DNA of 28,384 bases from an uncultured Candidatus Pelagibacter sp. (GTDB lineage Bacteria; Pseudomonadota; Alphaproteobacteria; Pelagibacterales; Pelagibacteraceae): assembly GCA_905612335.1 (NCBI GenBank), contig CAJQRT010000039.1:1-28384 (forward strand). Reading direction: 5' to 3'. Shown here in pieces: positions 13,274-23,617 of the stretch (positions are counted from its first letter, which is position 1; each line of letters begins with the position of its first letter). Under the pieces are notes generated by a model, which did no database searches, was not told the DNA's origin, and saw only the letters and a program-made list of their open reading frames with translations. Made by a program: the position numbers and the translations under genes.

Positions 13274-13831
13274 TTATGCCTCTATCATCCTATTTTCGAT
13301 TTGTTGTAATTTATTTTTAATGGAAGTGTCCACCATTGTGCTTCCGACTTGCACAATCAAACCCCCAATTAAACTTGCATCATGTTTGTAGTTTAATTTT
13401 ATTTTTGAACTAAAGTTTTTAGTCAATTCTTCTTTTATGTTATTAATTTCATTTTCAGTAAGATCTTTTGCAGAAGTTAATTCTGCTTTTAATTCACCTC
13501 TTTTGACCGAACATGTCTCAACAAAGCTTTTTAGAATTTTATCTACATAAAAGAATCTTCTTTTAGATATTAGAAAGCTTAAAAATTTTGTTAATAATTC
13601 ATTTATTTTATATTGTTCTGAAATTTTACTTAGAGCATTCAATTGGTCTTCTTTGTTGTTTGTTGGATCTTTGATTAAAGATTTAAAATCTTTACTTAAG
13701 GCAATTAAATTAATAATTGAAGCAGAATGAATCTCAATCTCATTTAAATTATTAGCTTCTATAGCTAATTCATAAAGTGCCAGGGAATATCTACCTGCCG
13801 ATGTTTCAGAAAAACCTTTATTTTTGCTCAA
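13274..13831 (-). CDS. atpH: F1 ATP synthase subunit delta
   Basis: Peripheral-stalk subunit joining the top of F1 to subunit b. The 185-residue protein starts with an all-helical domain containing AGRYSLALYELA (12-23) and ends with the conserved DASLIGGLIVQVGSTMVDTSIKNKL region. The start codon is TTG. An AAGGAA Shine-Dalgarno sequence about 7-8 bases upstream supports it, and MSKNKGFSETSAGRYS is a plausible N-terminus. atpH is first in atpHAGDC. The F0 genes (atpI, atpB, atpE, atpF) are not nearby, consistent with the split F0/F1 operons usual in alphaproteobacteria. Confidence 0.95.
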   Translation of the reverse strand: MSKNKGFSETSAGRYSLALYELAIEANNLNEIEIHSASIINLIALSKDFKSLIKDPTNNKEDQLNALSKISEQYKINELLTKFLSFLISKRRFFYVDKILKSFVETCSVKRGELKAELTSAKDLTENEINNIKEELTKNFSSKIKLNYKHDASLIGGLIVQVGSTMVDTSIKNKLQQIENRMIEA

Positions 13832-13838
13832 TTTATTG

Positions 13839-13844
13839 TTCCTT
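13839..13844 (-). promoter_or_regulatory. Shine-Dalgarno sequence deciding the atpH TTG start
   Basis: Read on the - strand this is AAGGAA, spaced 7 bases from the TTG at 13831-13829. It is one of the best ribosome-binding sites in the window. No in-frame ATG lies nearby between it and the conserved helix, so it fixes TTG as the initiation codon. Confidence 0.6.
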
Positions 13845-13882
13845 ATAAATATTTGAAGATTTATTAAATTTCCGTTTTAATT

Positions 13883-13911
13883 AACATATGACCCTATTCT
13901 CTTCAAGTCAC
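13883..13911 (-). promoter_or_regulatory. Candidate promoter for the atpHAGDC operon
   Basis: The 110-base gap between priA and atpH is the longest in the window. On the - strand, GTGACT (13911-13906) and TATGTT (13888-13883) are 17 bases apart, each matching 4 of 6 consensus positions. The predicted leader would be about 45 bases. An alternative -35 (TAGACA, nearer the priA stop) has no good -10. I see no intrinsic terminator after priA, so readthrough into atp genes is also possible. Confidence 0.35.
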
Positions 13912-13941
13912 ACATTGTCTAAAAGTGTTATTTTTTGACCA

Positions 13942-15897
13942 TTAATTGAAGTTTATTGGATCAACATCAACTGTTAGTTTCATTCCAGTAGGAAATTTGA
14001 ATTTTTCAATAGTTTTGGCTAGTGAATTCTGCACTTTTAGGGATTTTCTACCTCTGATCAAAAGTCTTACTCTGAACTTTCTTTTTAATCTAAATATAGG
14101 TGCATTCACAGGGCCAAGAACTCTACCTTCGACAGCACTTTCTATAAAAACTTTAAACTTATAAGCCTCTTTTTCAAGTTCTCTTTCATTGCTGCCAGTA
14201 ATTATTAAAGCAATAAATCTCTGAAACGGTGGAAGATTATTTGCCCTTCTAATTTCGAGCTCTTTATCTAAAAAAATATCAGGATCTTTATTTGTAATGT
14301 CTGTTATCATTTTGGTATCTAAATTATAAGTTTGAAAATAAACAGTTGCTGGTTTTCCTGTTCTTCCTGCTCTACCTGAAAGTTGGTGATATAATTGTAA
14401 ATTCTTTTCTGCACCCCGTAAGTCATGACCTTGTGATGATAAATCGATATCAACAACAACAATACAATTTAAACTTGGAAAGTGGAATCCTTTAGAAATT
14501 AATTGAGTTCCAATTAAAATTTGAATTTTATTATCTATAATTTTTTCTAAAACATCTGCTGAACTTTTTTTATTCATTGTATCACTAGAAAATATAGTTG
14601 TTTCCTTGGTGGGGAAAATTTTTTTTACTTCTTCAGATATCCTTTCAACTCCAGGCCCACTAAAAATAAAGTCACATTTTCCTTCTTTCGAGCAGTCCCT
14701 ATTTAGTAAAGCTTTGTATCCACAGTAGTGGCATAATAAATTTTGTTTATTTTTGTGATAAACCAAATTTATTGAACAATTTGGACATGAATAACTAGTA
14801 AAACATTTTTTACATAATACATGGGGTGCAAATCCTCTTCTATTTAAAAAAAATAATACTTGATCTTTTTTTTCAAGATGAAATTTTACTTTCTCAATTG
14901 TTTCTTTTGATATCCAAGATTGAGATTCTAACTTTGAATTATTAAGATTAATTATTTCATACTTTGGTAAAGATGCATTTAAATATCTTTGATCAAGTTT
15001 TGATAAACTATATTTGCCTTTTTTAATATTGTCATAAGTTTCAATAGAGGGAACGGCTGTTATTAAATTGATTGGAATATTTTCAAAGGATGCTCTAGAA
15101 ATTGCCATGTCTCTTGCATTGTAAGTTACTCCCTCATCTTGCTTATAAGATTGATCATGCTCTTCATCAACAATGATTAATCCTAGTTTTTTAAAAGGTA
15201 AAAATAATGAGGATCGAGCACCAATTACAACTTTAATTTTATCATTAGCTATTCCACTCCAAATAATTTCTTTATTTTTTTTTGTAATACCTGAGTGCCA
15301 CACAGCAGGCTTGAATCCAAAAAATTCTATAAATTTATTTTGAAATTGTCCTGTTAATCCAATTTCTGGCAGTAGAATTAACCCTTGAAAACCCTTATTA
15401 ATTATCTCTTTTAAAGCCTCAAAATAAACCATCGTTTTACCAGACCCTGTAGTGCCCTGTAAAACATGAACTCTAAATTTTTGATTTAATGCATTCATTT
15501 TTTTTAATGAATCTTTTTGTTCTTTAGAAAGTTTTATTTCATTTTCTTTGATGTCAATTTTGAATGGCTCATAAGCTTCAATTGGTAACTTTTCTATGGC
15601 ACCACTACTTAATAATAACAATTTTAATGCCATACCTTTGGGGGTCATATTGTATTCAGAAAACCAATTTAAGAATTTAATTGTATTTTTCTTTAGTGAT
15701 GGAACATCTAATTTTCTTAAAACTTTTTTAATTGCAAAATTTTTGTTTGTTTTTTTTTCAAAGTCATCCCATACAACTCCAATAACTTCTGACTTTCCAA
15801 AGGGCACCGCCACATAGTCTCCAACCTTTAAATTTAAATCTGAATTGTAGGTAAATGGATGATTAAAAATATTTGGTATAAGAATCGGTACTTTCAT
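13942..15897 (-). CDS. priA: Primosomal replication-restart helicase PriA
   Basis: Superfamily 2 3'-5' helicase that recognises stalled forks and reloads the replisome. The 651-residue protein has Walker A GTTGSGKT (148-155), DEEH box (244-247), a zinc-binding insert with Cys362, 365, 371, 374, 389, 392, 402 and 408, and motifs V-VI ending in QLSGRAGRTGKP. It is clearly shorter than the about 730 residues of E. coli PriA, mainly in the N-terminal DNA-binding region. All helicase and zinc residues are retained. priA next to atpH is a frequent alphaproteobacterial arrangement. Its start codon lies inside a perfect inverted repeat and has no visible Shine-Dalgarno sequence. Confidence 0.95.
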   Translation of the reverse strand: MKVPILIPNIFNHPFTYNSDLNLKVGDYVAVPFGKSEVIGVVWDDFEKKTNKNFAIKKVLRKLDVPSLKKNTIKFLNWFSEYNMTPKGMALKLLLLSSGAIEKLPIEAYEPFKIDIKENEIKLSKEQKDSLKKMNALNQKFRVHVLQGTTGSGKTMVYFEALKEIINKGFQGLILLPEIGLTGQFQNKFIEFFGFKPAVWHSGITKKNKEIIWSGIANDKIKVVIGARSSLFLPFKKLGLIIVDEEHDQSYKQDEGVTYNARDMAISRASFENIPINLITAVPSIETYDNIKKGKYSLSKLDQRYLNASLPKYEIINLNNSKLESQSWISKETIEKVKFHLEKKDQVLFFLNRRGFAPHVLCKKCFTSYSCPNCSINLVYHKNKQNLLCHYCGYKALLNRDCSKEGKCDFIFSGPGVERISEEVKKIFPTKETTIFSSDTMNKKSSADVLEKIIDNKIQILIGTQLISKGFHFPSLNCIVVVDIDLSSQGHDLRGAEKNLQLYHQLSGRAGRTGKPATVYFQTYNLDTKMITDITNKDPDIFLDKELEIRRANNLPPFQRFIALIITGSNERELEKEAYKFKVFIESAVEGRVLGPVNAPIFRLKRKFRVRLLIRGRKSLKVQNSLAKTIEKFKFPTGMKLTVDVDPINFN

Positions 15898-15914
15898 ATT
15901 ATTATAATATGAAA
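15892..15914 (-). promoter_or_regulatory. Perfect inverted repeat enclosing the priA start codon
   Basis: TTTCATATTA (15892-15901) and TAATATGAAA (15905-15914) are exact reverse complements around a 3-base centre. In the lpdA-priA transcript this gives a 10-bp hairpin lying between the two genes with the priA AUG in its 3' arm. It is followed by the next priA codons and not by a U-run, so it is not an ordinary terminator. Limiting priA translation, or protecting the 3' end of the upstream message, are possible roles (inference). Confidence 0.45.
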
Positions 15915-15919
15915 ATAAT

Positions 15920-17320
15920 CTAAGAGTGTATTGCTCTTTTATCTACTGATAAAGCTGCTTCTTTTACAGCTTCTGAGAATGTTGGATGTGCATGACACGT
16001 TCTTGCAATATCTTCGGCACTTGCACCAAACTCCATTGCAACTCCAATTTCACCAATTAATTCACCTGCATGAGGTCCTATAATATGTGCTCCTAAAACT
16101 TTATCTGTTTTTTCATCAGCTAAAATTTTAACAAAACCTTCTGCTTCATCAATTGCTTTAGCTCTTGAGTTTGCCATAAACGAAAATTTACCAATTTTGT
16201 ATTTTATATTTGCTTCTTTTAATTGCTCTTCAGTTTTTCCAACTGAAGCAACTTCTGGAGTTGTATAAACAACACCTGGAATAATATCATAATTTACATG
16301 CCCTGATTGCCCTGCTATATTTTCTGCAACTGCAATACCTTCATCTTCAGCTTTGTGCGCTAACATTGGTCCATCTATTACATCACCAATTGCATAAACG
16401 TTACTTACATTTGTTTGAAAGCTTTTATTTGTTATAATTCTTTTCTTTTCGTCCAATTTAACACCAATTGCTTCTAAATTTAAATTATTAGTGTTAGGTT
16501 TTCTGCCAACAGATATAAGAACAACATCACAATCAAAATCTATTTTTTTTCCATCTTTATCAGACGTTGAAACACTAGCTCCATTGGTGTTTTTAGTAAT
16601 TCCCTCTACTTTAGTTTGCATATGGAAGTTAATTCCTTGTTTCTTTAAAATTTTCATAAATTCTAGGGATATTTCTCTATCCATTCCTGGCGTAATATGA
16701 TCAAGAAATTCTACCACATGAACTTCAGCGCCTAGTCTAGACCAAACAGATCCCATCTCTAATCCTATATAACCTCCACCAACTACAACCATTTTTTTTG
16801 GAACTGATTGCAGCGTTAATGCACCTGTTGAAGATACAATTATTTTTTCATCAAATTCGATTCCTGGTAATGCAACAGGAACAGACCCTGTACTAATTAT
16901 TGTTTTATCTGCTTCAATTATAGTTTCTTTTTTTTGATCATCTAATATTGATATTTTGTTTGCAGATTTAAAACTTCCAGTGCCTTTAAAATAAGTGACT
17001 TTATTTTTCTTAAATAAAAACTCTACACCCTTAGTCAAAATTGTTACTGCTTTATCCTTATTTTGCATCATTTTTTGAAGATTAAGTTTTACCTCACCCA
17101 CTTCTATGCCAAGTTTAGAAAAATTTTGTGCCTTATGATAATTTTCAGAAATATTTAATAAATTTTTAGAAGGTATGCACCCAACATTTAAACAAGTCCC
17201 ACCTAATGAACCTCTTGATTCTATACATGCTGTTTTAAGTCCCAATTGTGCCAATCTTATTGCACAGACATAACCTCCCGGACCACCACCTATTACAACT
17301 GCTTGAAATTTATCTGACAT
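15920..17320 (-). CDS. lpdA: Dihydrolipoamide dehydrogenase (E3)
   Basis: FAD enzyme that reoxidises dihydrolipoyl groups with NAD in 2-oxoacid dehydrogenase complexes. The 466-residue protein has the FAD-binding GGGPGGYVCA (11-20), redox disulfide Cys43/Cys48 in GGTCLNVGCIPSK, the NAD-binding GGGYIGLEMGS, and the partner-subunit base His445 with Glu450 in HAHPTFSEAV. It directly abuts sucB, so it is most likely the E3 of the 2-oxoglutarate dehydrogenase complex, possibly shared with other complexes. No Shine-Dalgarno sequence precedes its ATG. Confidence 0.96.
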   Translation of the reverse strand: MSDKFQAVVIGGGPGGYVCAIRLAQLGLKTACIESRGSLGGTCLNVGCIPSKNLLNISENYHKAQNFSKLGIEVGEVKLNLQKMMQNKDKAVTILTKGVEFLFKKNKVTYFKGTGSFKSANKISILDDQKKETIIEADKTIISTGSVPVALPGIEFDEKIIVSSTGALTLQSVPKKMVVVGGGYIGLEMGSVWSRLGAEVHVVEFLDHITPGMDREISLEFMKILKKQGINFHMQTKVEGITKNTNGASVSTSDKDGKKIDFDCDVVLISVGRKPNTNNLNLEAIGVKLDEKKRIITNKSFQTNVSNVYAIGDVIDGPMLAHKAEDEGIAVAENIAGQSGHVNYDIIPGVVYTTPEVASVGKTEEQLKEANIKYKIGKFSFMANSRAKAIDEAEGFVKILADEKTDKVLGAHIIGPHAGELIGEIGVAMEFGASAEDIARTCHAHPTFSEAVKEAALSVDKRAIHS

Positions 17321-18634
17321 TTAAATATTTAAAAATAACCTTCTTGGATCCTCTAAGTTTTCTTTAACCATTTTTAAGAATGATACTGACTCTTTTCCAT
17401 CTATAATTCTGTGATCATAAGACAAGGCAAGATACATAATAGGTCTAATTTTAATCTCACCATCAACTACCATTGGTCTCTCAACAATATTGTGCATACC
17501 TAACACACCAGATTGAGGTAAATTTAATATTGGAGTAGATAACATTGAGCCATAAACTCCACCATTACTAATTGTAAAGGTTCCACCCTGAAGGTCTTCT
17601 ATGGTTATTTTTCCATCTCTAGCTTTTTCAGAAATAGTTTTAATATTTTTTTCTATATCAGCAAATGATAATTGATCAGCATCTCTTAAGACCGGTACTA
17701 CCAATCCCTTTTCAGTTCCTACAGCAAAACTCATATTATAATAATTTTTATAAATAATTTCATCTCCATCAATTTCAGCATTAACTGATGGATACATTTT
17801 TAATGCAGCAACACATGCTTTTACAAAAAATGACATAAACCCTAATTTAATTCCATACCTGCTTTGAAAGTCTTCCTGGTTCTCTTTTCTCATTTCCATT
17901 ATACCAGTCATATCAACTTCATTAAAGGTTGTTAATAATGCTGCATTTTCTTGTGCTTGTTTTAATCTTTTTGCAATTGTCTGTCTAAGCCTAGACATTT
18001 TAATTCTCTCTTCTTGACCGTATTTAATTTTTCGTTCTGATGGTTGTGGGTTTTCTCCCATCATACCAATTAGATCACCTTTAAGAATTCTACCCTCTTT
18101 ACCTGAACCACTAACTTTTTTTAAATCAATTTTATTTTCAACAACAATTTTTCTTACAGCTGGTGAAAGTATTTCATTATTTTTATTTGAGGATTCGGGT
18201 TTGTCTTCATTGTTCTCACTTTTTAATATTAATGGTTTTTCTTCTTTGACTTCATTGGTTAATATTAAAGGCTCTTCCTCTTCAGATTCTTTGAAAACTT
18301 TAGGTATTTCTTTTTTAATTTCTAAGTTAACAACATTATTTTCTACTTTTGTAGGTTCAATTTTGGTTATTACTTTTTTTTCTGATGGTTGAGCTCCATT
18401 TTGGCTTATTGAACCAAGTAAAGCTCCAACTTCAACTGTTTCTCCATCTTTTGAATTTATTTCTGATAACACTCCATCTATAGGAGATGGAACTTCTAAA
18501 TTAACCTTATCAGTTTCCAGTTCTACAATTGCTTCATCCGCTGCAACTGTATCACCTTCTTTTTTAAGCCACTTAGCTACTGTTGCTTCAGTAATACTTT
18601 CTCCTAAAACTGGTACTAGAATTTTTTCATTCAT
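17321..18634 (-). CDS. sucB: Dihydrolipoamide succinyltransferase (E2 of 2-oxoglutarate dehydrogenase)
   Basis: Core of the 2-oxoglutarate dehydrogenase complex, moving the succinyl group from the lipoyl arm to CoA. From ATG 18634 it is 437 residues. The lipoyl domain (1-78) carries Lys43 in [11 protein letters not shown] charged linker of about 75 residues follows, then a peripheral-subunit-binding domain (156-189, LSPAVRKIV) and a catalytic domain with His408/Asp412 in YDHRIIDGK. An in-frame ATG at 18712 would add 26 non-homologous residues overlapping the sucA 3' end, so I chose the internal ATG, 1 base after the sucA stop. The linker has a short internal repeat (EEPLIL / EEKPLIL). Confidence 0.95.
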   Translation of the reverse strand: MNEKILVPVLGESITEATVAKWLKKEGDTVAADEAIVELETDKVNLEVPSPIDGVLSEINSKDGETVEVGALLGSISQNGAQPSEKKVITKIEPTKVENNVVNLEIKKEIPKVFKESEEEEPLILTNEVKEEKPLILKSENNEDKPESSNKNNEILSPAVRKIVVENKIDLKKVSGSGKEGRILKGDLIGMMGENPQPSERKIKYGQEERIKMSRLRQTIAKRLKQAQENAALLTTFNEVDMTGIMEMRKENQEDFQSRYGIKLGFMSFFVKACVAALKMYPSVNAEIDGDEIIYKNYYNMSFAVGTEKGLVVPVLRDADQLSFADIEKNIKTISEKARDGKITIEDLQGGTFTISNGGVYGSMLSTPILNLPQSGVLGMHNIVERPMVVDGEIKIRPIMYLALSYDHRIIDGKESVSFLKMVKENLEDPRRLFLNI

Positions 18635-18635
18635 T

Positions 18636-21542
18636 TTATTCAAAAACCTTATTAATAATTTCCTGTTGTTGTGCAATGTGTCTTTTTGCATACCCTGTTG
18701 CTGGGGATGCATCAGGACTTCTTCCTATATAAGAAATTTTACTATTATTAGCGTTTATAGTTTCTAATGTCCATTGTATATAATCTCTTACAGAGAACCA
18801 TCCACCCATATTTTTTGGTTCTTCCTGGCACCAGTAAAATTTAGCATTTTTGGCGTAAGGCTTAAGTTCCTTAACAAGAGTTTTTGCAGGAAATGGGTAT
18901 AGTTGTTCAATTCTGAACAATATTACATCATCTATTTTTAGTTTTTCTCTAGCATCTAATAAATCAAAATAAACTTTACCTGAACACAATATTACTTTTT
19001 TAATCTCTGAAGCTTTTCTTAATTTTATAAAACCATTAGTTTTTGGGTCTACAGCATGGTCCCATAATATTCTATGAAATGAATTTTCTTTACTAAAATC
19101 TTCTAAGTTGGAAACACAATACTTATTTCTTAATAAAGATTTAGGTGTCATCATGATTAATGGTTTTCTAAAATCTCTATGCATTTGTCTTCTTAATGCA
19201 TGAAAATAATTTGCCGGAGTAGTACAATTCATTACTTGCATATTATCATTAGAGCATAATTGTAAAAATCTTTCTAAACGAGCCGATGAATGTTCTGGAC
19301 CTTGACCTTCATATCCATGTGGTAAAAGCATTACTAATCCTGATGATCTTGTCCATTTTCTTTCTCCTGATGCAATAAATTGATCTATTACTACTTGTGC
19401 ACCATTTGCAAAATCACCGAATTGTGCTTCCCACATTGTTAGAGTGTTTGGCTGAACTAAGCTATAACCATATTCAAAACCTAGAACTGCTAATTCTGAT
19501 AAAAAACTATCTACTATTTCATATCGTTTTTGATCTTTTGAAATATTATTTAATGGTATGTATCGACTATTATCTAGCTGATTTCTTAAAACTGAATGTC
19601 TTTGACTAAACGTTCCTCTTCCTGAATCTTGTCCAACTAGTCTTACTGGATATCCCTCTTCTAATAAAGATCCAAATGCCAGTGCTTCTGCCGTTGACCA
19701 ATTTATGCCTTTTCCATCTGATACTGATGCTCTTCTAGCATTTAAAATTTTAATTATAGTTTTATGTAAATTTAATTCCTCTGGTATTGAGTTAATTTTT
19801 TCAGAAATTTCTAAAAGTTTTCTCTGGTCAAAACCACTTATACCTCTTTTATCTTTTCCTTTTTCTGGTTTATATCTTGACCAAGTTCCCTCATACCATT
19901 CAATTTTTGGTTTATAATCTTTCGCATTTTTGTATTGATCATCCAGTAAGTTTTTAAAGTCAGTTTTAAAATTTTTAAGTTCACTTTCTGAAAGTGTATT
20001 TTCATTTACTAATTTGCTTCCATACACTTCTACTGGTGTTGGGTGTGATCTAATTTTTTTATACATTAATGGCTGAGTAAATGAAGGTTCATCTCCTTCA
20101 TTATGGCCAAATCTTCTGTAGCAGATTATATCAACCACAACATCTCTGTTAAATTTTAGTCTAAATTCTGTTGCAATTCTTGTCGCATAAACAACTGCTT
20201 CTGGGTCATCACCGTTTACATGAAGTATTGGGGCATCTACCATTTTTGCAACATCAGATGGATATGGTGATGATCTTGCAAACCTTGGGCTTGTTGTAAA
20301 ACCTATTTGATTATTAACAATAAAATGAATTGTTCCACCTGTGTTATGTCCTGGTAAACCAGACATTGCAAAACATTCCGCCACAACTCCTTGGCCAGCA
20401 AATGCTGCATCACCATGTATTAAAATAGGTAAAACTTTATTTCTTTCTTTGTCTTCATGAAAAAATTGTTTTCCTCTAGTCTGTCCTAATACAACAGGAT
20501 TGACTGCTTCTAAGTGTGAGGGGTTATCTGTAAGACCCACATGTATAGAATTTCCATCAAATTCTCTATCTGATGATGCTCCTAAATGGTATTTTACATC
20601 TCCAGCACCCTCTTCTCCAAATGTTTGTATATCTCCTGCAAATTCATTGAATATTCTTTTGTATGATTTTTGTAAAACGTTTGCTAGCACATTGAGTCTG
20701 CCTCTGTGAGACATTCCAATTTTAACTTCTTTAGCTCCTGATTGACCAGCAATTTTGATAATTTGCTCTAAAGCAGGGATTAAACTTTCTCCTCCATCTA
20801 GTCCAAATCTTTTTGTACCAACATATTTTGTATGTAAAAATTTTTCAAATCCTTCAGCTTGAATAAGTTTATTTAAAATAGCTTCTTTACCATTCTTTGT
20901 AAATTGAAGAGAGCCCTCATCCTGTTCAATTCTATCTCTAAGCCATTTTCTTTCAGTTGGGTTTGATATATGCATATACTCATAACCAATTGGCCCACAA
21001 TAAGTTTTATTTAAGATGCTTAATATTTCTTTTACAGTGGAGTGCTCTTTATTTATTACACCATCTAAATAAATTTTCTCATTATAATTTTCTTTTTTGA
21101 ACCCATAATATTCAGGATGTAATTCATCTAAATACTCTGTTTTCATCATTCCAAGTGGGTCAAGCTTTGCCAATAAATGTCCCCTTTGTCTATAGGCTCT
21201 AATTAATGCAACAGCTCTAATTGAGTTAAGATTGCTTTTGATTAAATCTTTTGAATTAACTTTTGCATCATTGCTTCCATTAGAAAGTTTTTTGTCATCT
21301 TCTTCAATCCTTTTTTCAATTTCATCAATATCAATTTTTTGTTTTATACTCCATGATGGTCCATTAATTTCCTTGGCAATCACACTTAGATCTTCACCTA
21401 TACCCTCAAAGTAATGCTGCCAACTTTCAGGAAGATCTTTGTCTTTATTGATAAATTTTAAATACATTTGTTCTATAAATGCACTATTTGATTTACTGAG
21501 AAATGAGTTTTTTTCGAATTCGAGATTTTTTGATGATGACAT
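18636..21542 (-). CDS. sucA: 2-oxoglutarate dehydrogenase E1 component
   Basis: Thiamine-diphosphate enzyme that decarboxylates 2-oxoglutarate and succinylates the lipoyl arm of SucB. The 968-residue protein has the N-terminal E2-binding segment ([18 protein letters not shown]), [12 protein letters not shown] (278-289), [10 protein letters not shown] (376-385) and [11 protein letters not shown] (409-419). DDPEAV, the usual cofactor-site stretch, and the C-terminal [12 protein letters not shown] region are also present. Length is near the family norm. sucB starts 1 base after its stop. The 34-base leader to sucD contains a small palindrome (21552-21564). Confidence 0.97.
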   Translation of the reverse strand: MSSSKNLEFEKNSFLSKSNSAFIEQMYLKFINKDKDLPESWQHYFEGIGEDLSVIAKEINGPSWSIKQKIDIDEIEKRIEEDDKKLSNGSNDAKVNSKDLIKSNLNSIRAVALIRAYRQRGHLLAKLDPLGMMKTEYLDELHPEYYGFKKENYNEKIYLDGVINKEHSTVKEILSILNKTYCGPIGYEYMHISNPTERKWLRDRIEQDEGSLQFTKNGKEAILNKLIQAEGFEKFLHTKYVGTKRFGLDGGESLIPALEQIIKIAGQSGAKEVKIGMSHRGRLNVLANVLQKSYKRIFNEFAGDIQTFGEEGAGDVKYHLGASSDREFDGNSIHVGLTDNPSHLEAVNPVVLGQTRGKQFFHEDKERNKVLPILIHGDAAFAGQGVVAECFAMSGLPGHNTGGTIHFIVNNQIGFTTSPRFARSSPYPSDVAKMVDAPILHVNGDDPEAVVYATRIATEFRLKFNRDVVVDIICYRRFGHNEGDEPSFTQPLMYKKIRSHPTPVEVYGSKLVNENTLSESELKNFKTDFKNLLDDQYKNAKDYKPKIEWYEGTWSRYKPEKGKDKRGISGFDQRKLLEISEKINSIPEELNLHKTIIKILNARRASVSDGKGINWSTAEALAFGSLLEEGYPVRLVGQDSGRGTFSQRHSVLRNQLDNSRYIPLNNISKDQKRYEIVDSFLSELAVLGFEYGYSLVQPNTLTMWEAQFGDFANGAQVVIDQFIASGERKWTRSSGLVMLLPHGYEGQGPEHSSARLERFLQLCSNDNMQVMNCTTPANYFHALRRQMHRDFRKPLIMMTPKSLLRNKYCVSNLEDFSKENSFHRILWDHAVDPKTNGFIKLRKASEIKKVILCSGKVYFDLLDAREKLKIDDVILFRIEQLYPFPAKTLVKELKPYAKNAKFYWCQEEPKNMGGWFSVRDYIQWTLETINANNSKISYIGRSPDASPATGYAKRHIAQQQEIINKVFE

Positions 21543-21576
21543 CTATTTTATTGATATAATATCAGATAAATAATTT

Positions 21577-22452
21577 TCAATTAGATAATTTATTAAATAA
21601 TGTTTTGCCTAGTTCAGATGGCGATTTTGCAATAGTAATCCCACATTCTTCCATTTTTTTAATCTTATCCTCCGCTCCACCCTTACCACCAGAGATAATA
21701 GCTCCTGCGTGCCCCATAGTTCTTCCGGGAGGTGCTGTTATTCCAGCTACAAATCCAACCATAGGCTTTTTTATTTTGTGGTTTTTAACAAATTCAGCTG
21801 CTTCTTCTTCGGCAGAACCACCAATTTCTCCTATCATAAGAATAGATTCAGTCTCATCATCTTTTAAAAATAGGTCTAAACAATCAATAAAGTTTGTTCC
21901 ATTTATTGGATCTCCACCAATGCCTATACAAGTAGATTGTCCTAATCCGTTTTCAGTTGTTTGTGCAACTGCCTCATAGGTTAAAGTTCCAGATCTTGAA
22001 ACAATTCCCACAGAACCTTTCTTGTGAATATTTCCAGGCATAATTCCAATTTTACATTCATCAGGAGTAATTATTCCTGGACAGTTAGGTCCTATCAATC
22101 TGCTTTTTGAACTATTTAACTTTTGTTTAACACGAAGCATATCTTGAATTGGTATACCTTCAGTAATACAAACTATAAGCTCTATGGATGCATCAATAGC
22201 TTCTATTATTGCTGCCGCTGCAAATTTTGCTGGCACATAAATCATAGTTGCATCAGCACCAACTTCTTTTTTAGCTTCAGCTACAGTATTAAATACTGGA
22301 CGTTCAAGATGTTTTTGTCCTCCTTTTTTGGGAGTAACTCCACCTACAAGATTTGTTCCATATTTTAATGCTTGTTCAGAATGAAAAGTACCATGTGCAC
22401 CTGTGAAACCTTGACATATAACTTTTGTATTTTTATTAATTAAAACTGACAT
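21577..22452 (-). CDS. sucD: Succinyl-CoA synthetase subunit alpha
   Basis: With SucC converts succinyl-CoA to succinate while making ATP or GTP, passing phosphate through an active-site histidine. The 291-residue protein has the CoA-binding Rossmann start ([19 protein letters not shown]), [10 protein letters not shown] (121-130), and phosphohistidine His248 in [13 protein letters not shown]. Length is normal. It starts 2 bases downstream of the sucC stop codon's end, so sucCD is probably translated as a unit. In gene order it lies before sucA rather than after sucB, unlike E. coli. Confidence 0.97.
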   Translation of the reverse strand: MSVLINKNTKVICQGFTGAHGTFHSEQALKYGTNLVGGVTPKKGGQKHLERPVFNTVAEAKKEVGADATMIYVPAKFAAAAIIEAIDASIELIVCITEGIPIQDMLRVKQKLNSSKSRLIGPNCPGIITPDECKIGIMPGNIHKKGSVGIVSRSGTLTYEAVAQTTENGLGQSTCIGIGGDPINGTNFIDCLDLFLKDDETESILMIGEIGGSAEEEAAEFVKNHKIKKPMVGFVAGITAPPGRTMGHAGAIISGGKGGAEDKIKKMEECGITIAKSPSELGKTLFNKLSN

Positions 22453-22453
22453 T

Positions 22454-23614
22454 CTATTTTATAGCCTCTACTATTTTTTGTGCAGCATCATCTAAATTTT
22501 CTGCTGAAATTAATTTTAATCCTGAATTATCTAAAATTTCTTTTCCTTCTTTAAAGTTTGTTCCTGCAAGTCTAACTACTAATGGAACACTTATGTTTAT
22601 CTCTTTAGCAGCATCAACAACACCTTGAGCAAGAACATCACATCTCATTATTCCACCAAAAATGTTTATTAATATGCCTTTAACATTTTTATCTGAAAGA
22701 ATTATTTTTAACGCAGCAGAAACTTTTTCTTTTGAAGCTCCACCACCAACATCTAAAAAATTTGCTGGCTCTTCGCCATATAATTTAATTATATCCATTG
22801 TTGCCATCGCTAAACCTGCTCCATTAACCATACAGCCAATGCTTCCATCTAATTTTATATAAGCAAGATCATGTTTGCTTGCTTCTATTTCTGCTGGATT
22901 TTCTTCATTTAAATCTCTTAATTCTATAATTTCAGGATGTCTAAATAACGCGTTAGAATCAAAATTAACCTTTGCGTCTAAGCAGATTATATTTTTTTCT
23001 TTAGTTAATATTAGTGGGTTAACCTCAACCATATTAGCGTCGGTGCCTAGAAACATACTATATACTGATTTAATTAGTGCTATTGCTTGCTTTTTAGCAT
23101 CATCGGTTAAGCTATAAATTTTAATTATCTTCTCGCAATCAGCATCTGAGATTTCATTAACAATATTTACTTTTGTTGTTATAATTTTTTCAGGCGTTTT
23201 ATCCGCAACCTCTTCAATATCCATTCCACCTTGATCACTGGAAATAAATACAATTTTTGAACTTGCTCTATCGATTAAGCACGATAGGTAAAATTCTTTA
23301 TCTATATTGGAAGATACTTCCACATATAATCTTTTTACTTCTCTACCATCAGGGCCAGTTTGATGTGTCACAAGTGTTTTTCCCAATAATTCTTTTGCAG
23401 CAACGCTTAACTCTTCAATGGTATCTAAAATTTTTACACCTCCTGCCTTACCCCTTCCACCAGCATGGATTTGGGCTTTTAGTACAAACTTTTCCGTATT
23501 TAATGATTTTGATTTTTCAATCAGCTCATCGACTGTGAATGCAAAAACACCTTCTGGCACAACTGCCCCATATTCTTTTAGGATTTTTTTTGCTTGGTGT
23601 TCATGAATGTTCAT
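22454..23614 (-). CDS. sucC: Succinyl-CoA synthetase subunit beta
   Basis: ATP-grasp subunit that binds nucleotide and succinate. The 386-residue protein begins [16 protein letters not shown], has the glycine-rich [10 protein letters not shown] loop, VEVNPLILT near the metal site, and [15 protein letters not shown] in the C-terminal ligase domain. It is 3 bases after mdh and 1 base before sucD. No Shine-Dalgarno sequence is evident. I do not judge ATP versus GTP preference from the sequence. Confidence 0.97.
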   Translation of the reverse strand: MNIHEHQAKKILKEYGAVVPEGVFAFTVDELIEKSKSLNTEKFVLKAQIHAGGRGKAGGVKILDTIEELSVAAKELLGKTLVTHQTGPDGREVKRLYVEVSSNIDKEFYLSCLIDRASSKIVFISSDQGGMDIEEVADKTPEKIITTKVNIVNEISDADCEKIIKIYSLTDDAKKQAIALIKSVYSMFLGTDANMVEVNPLILTKEKNIICLDAKVNFDSNALFRHPEIIELRDLNEENPAEIEASKHDLAYIKLDGSIGCMVNGAGLAMATMDIIKLYGEEPANFLDVGGGASKEKVSAALKIILSDKNVKGILINIFGGIMRCDVLAQGVVDAAKEINISVPLVVRLAGTNFKEGKEILDNSGLKLISAENLDDAAQKIVEAIK

Positions 23615-23617
23615 GAT

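Noticed and set aside
13906..13937. ACAC/GTGT hairpin followed by TATTTTTT on the + strand in the priA-atpH gap
   Set aside because: The stem is only 4 bp and no + strand gene is transcribed toward it, so a terminator is not supported.
18635..18712. Upstream in-frame ATG for sucB within sucA
   Set aside because: The added residues are the sucA 3' end in another frame and do not belong to the lipoyl domain, which begins properly at the ATG at 18634.
21605..21979. Open frame of 124 codons on the + strand opposite sucD
   Set aside because: Pro/Ser/Ile-rich translation is the mirror of SucD glycine- and alanine-rich codons; no family resemblance.
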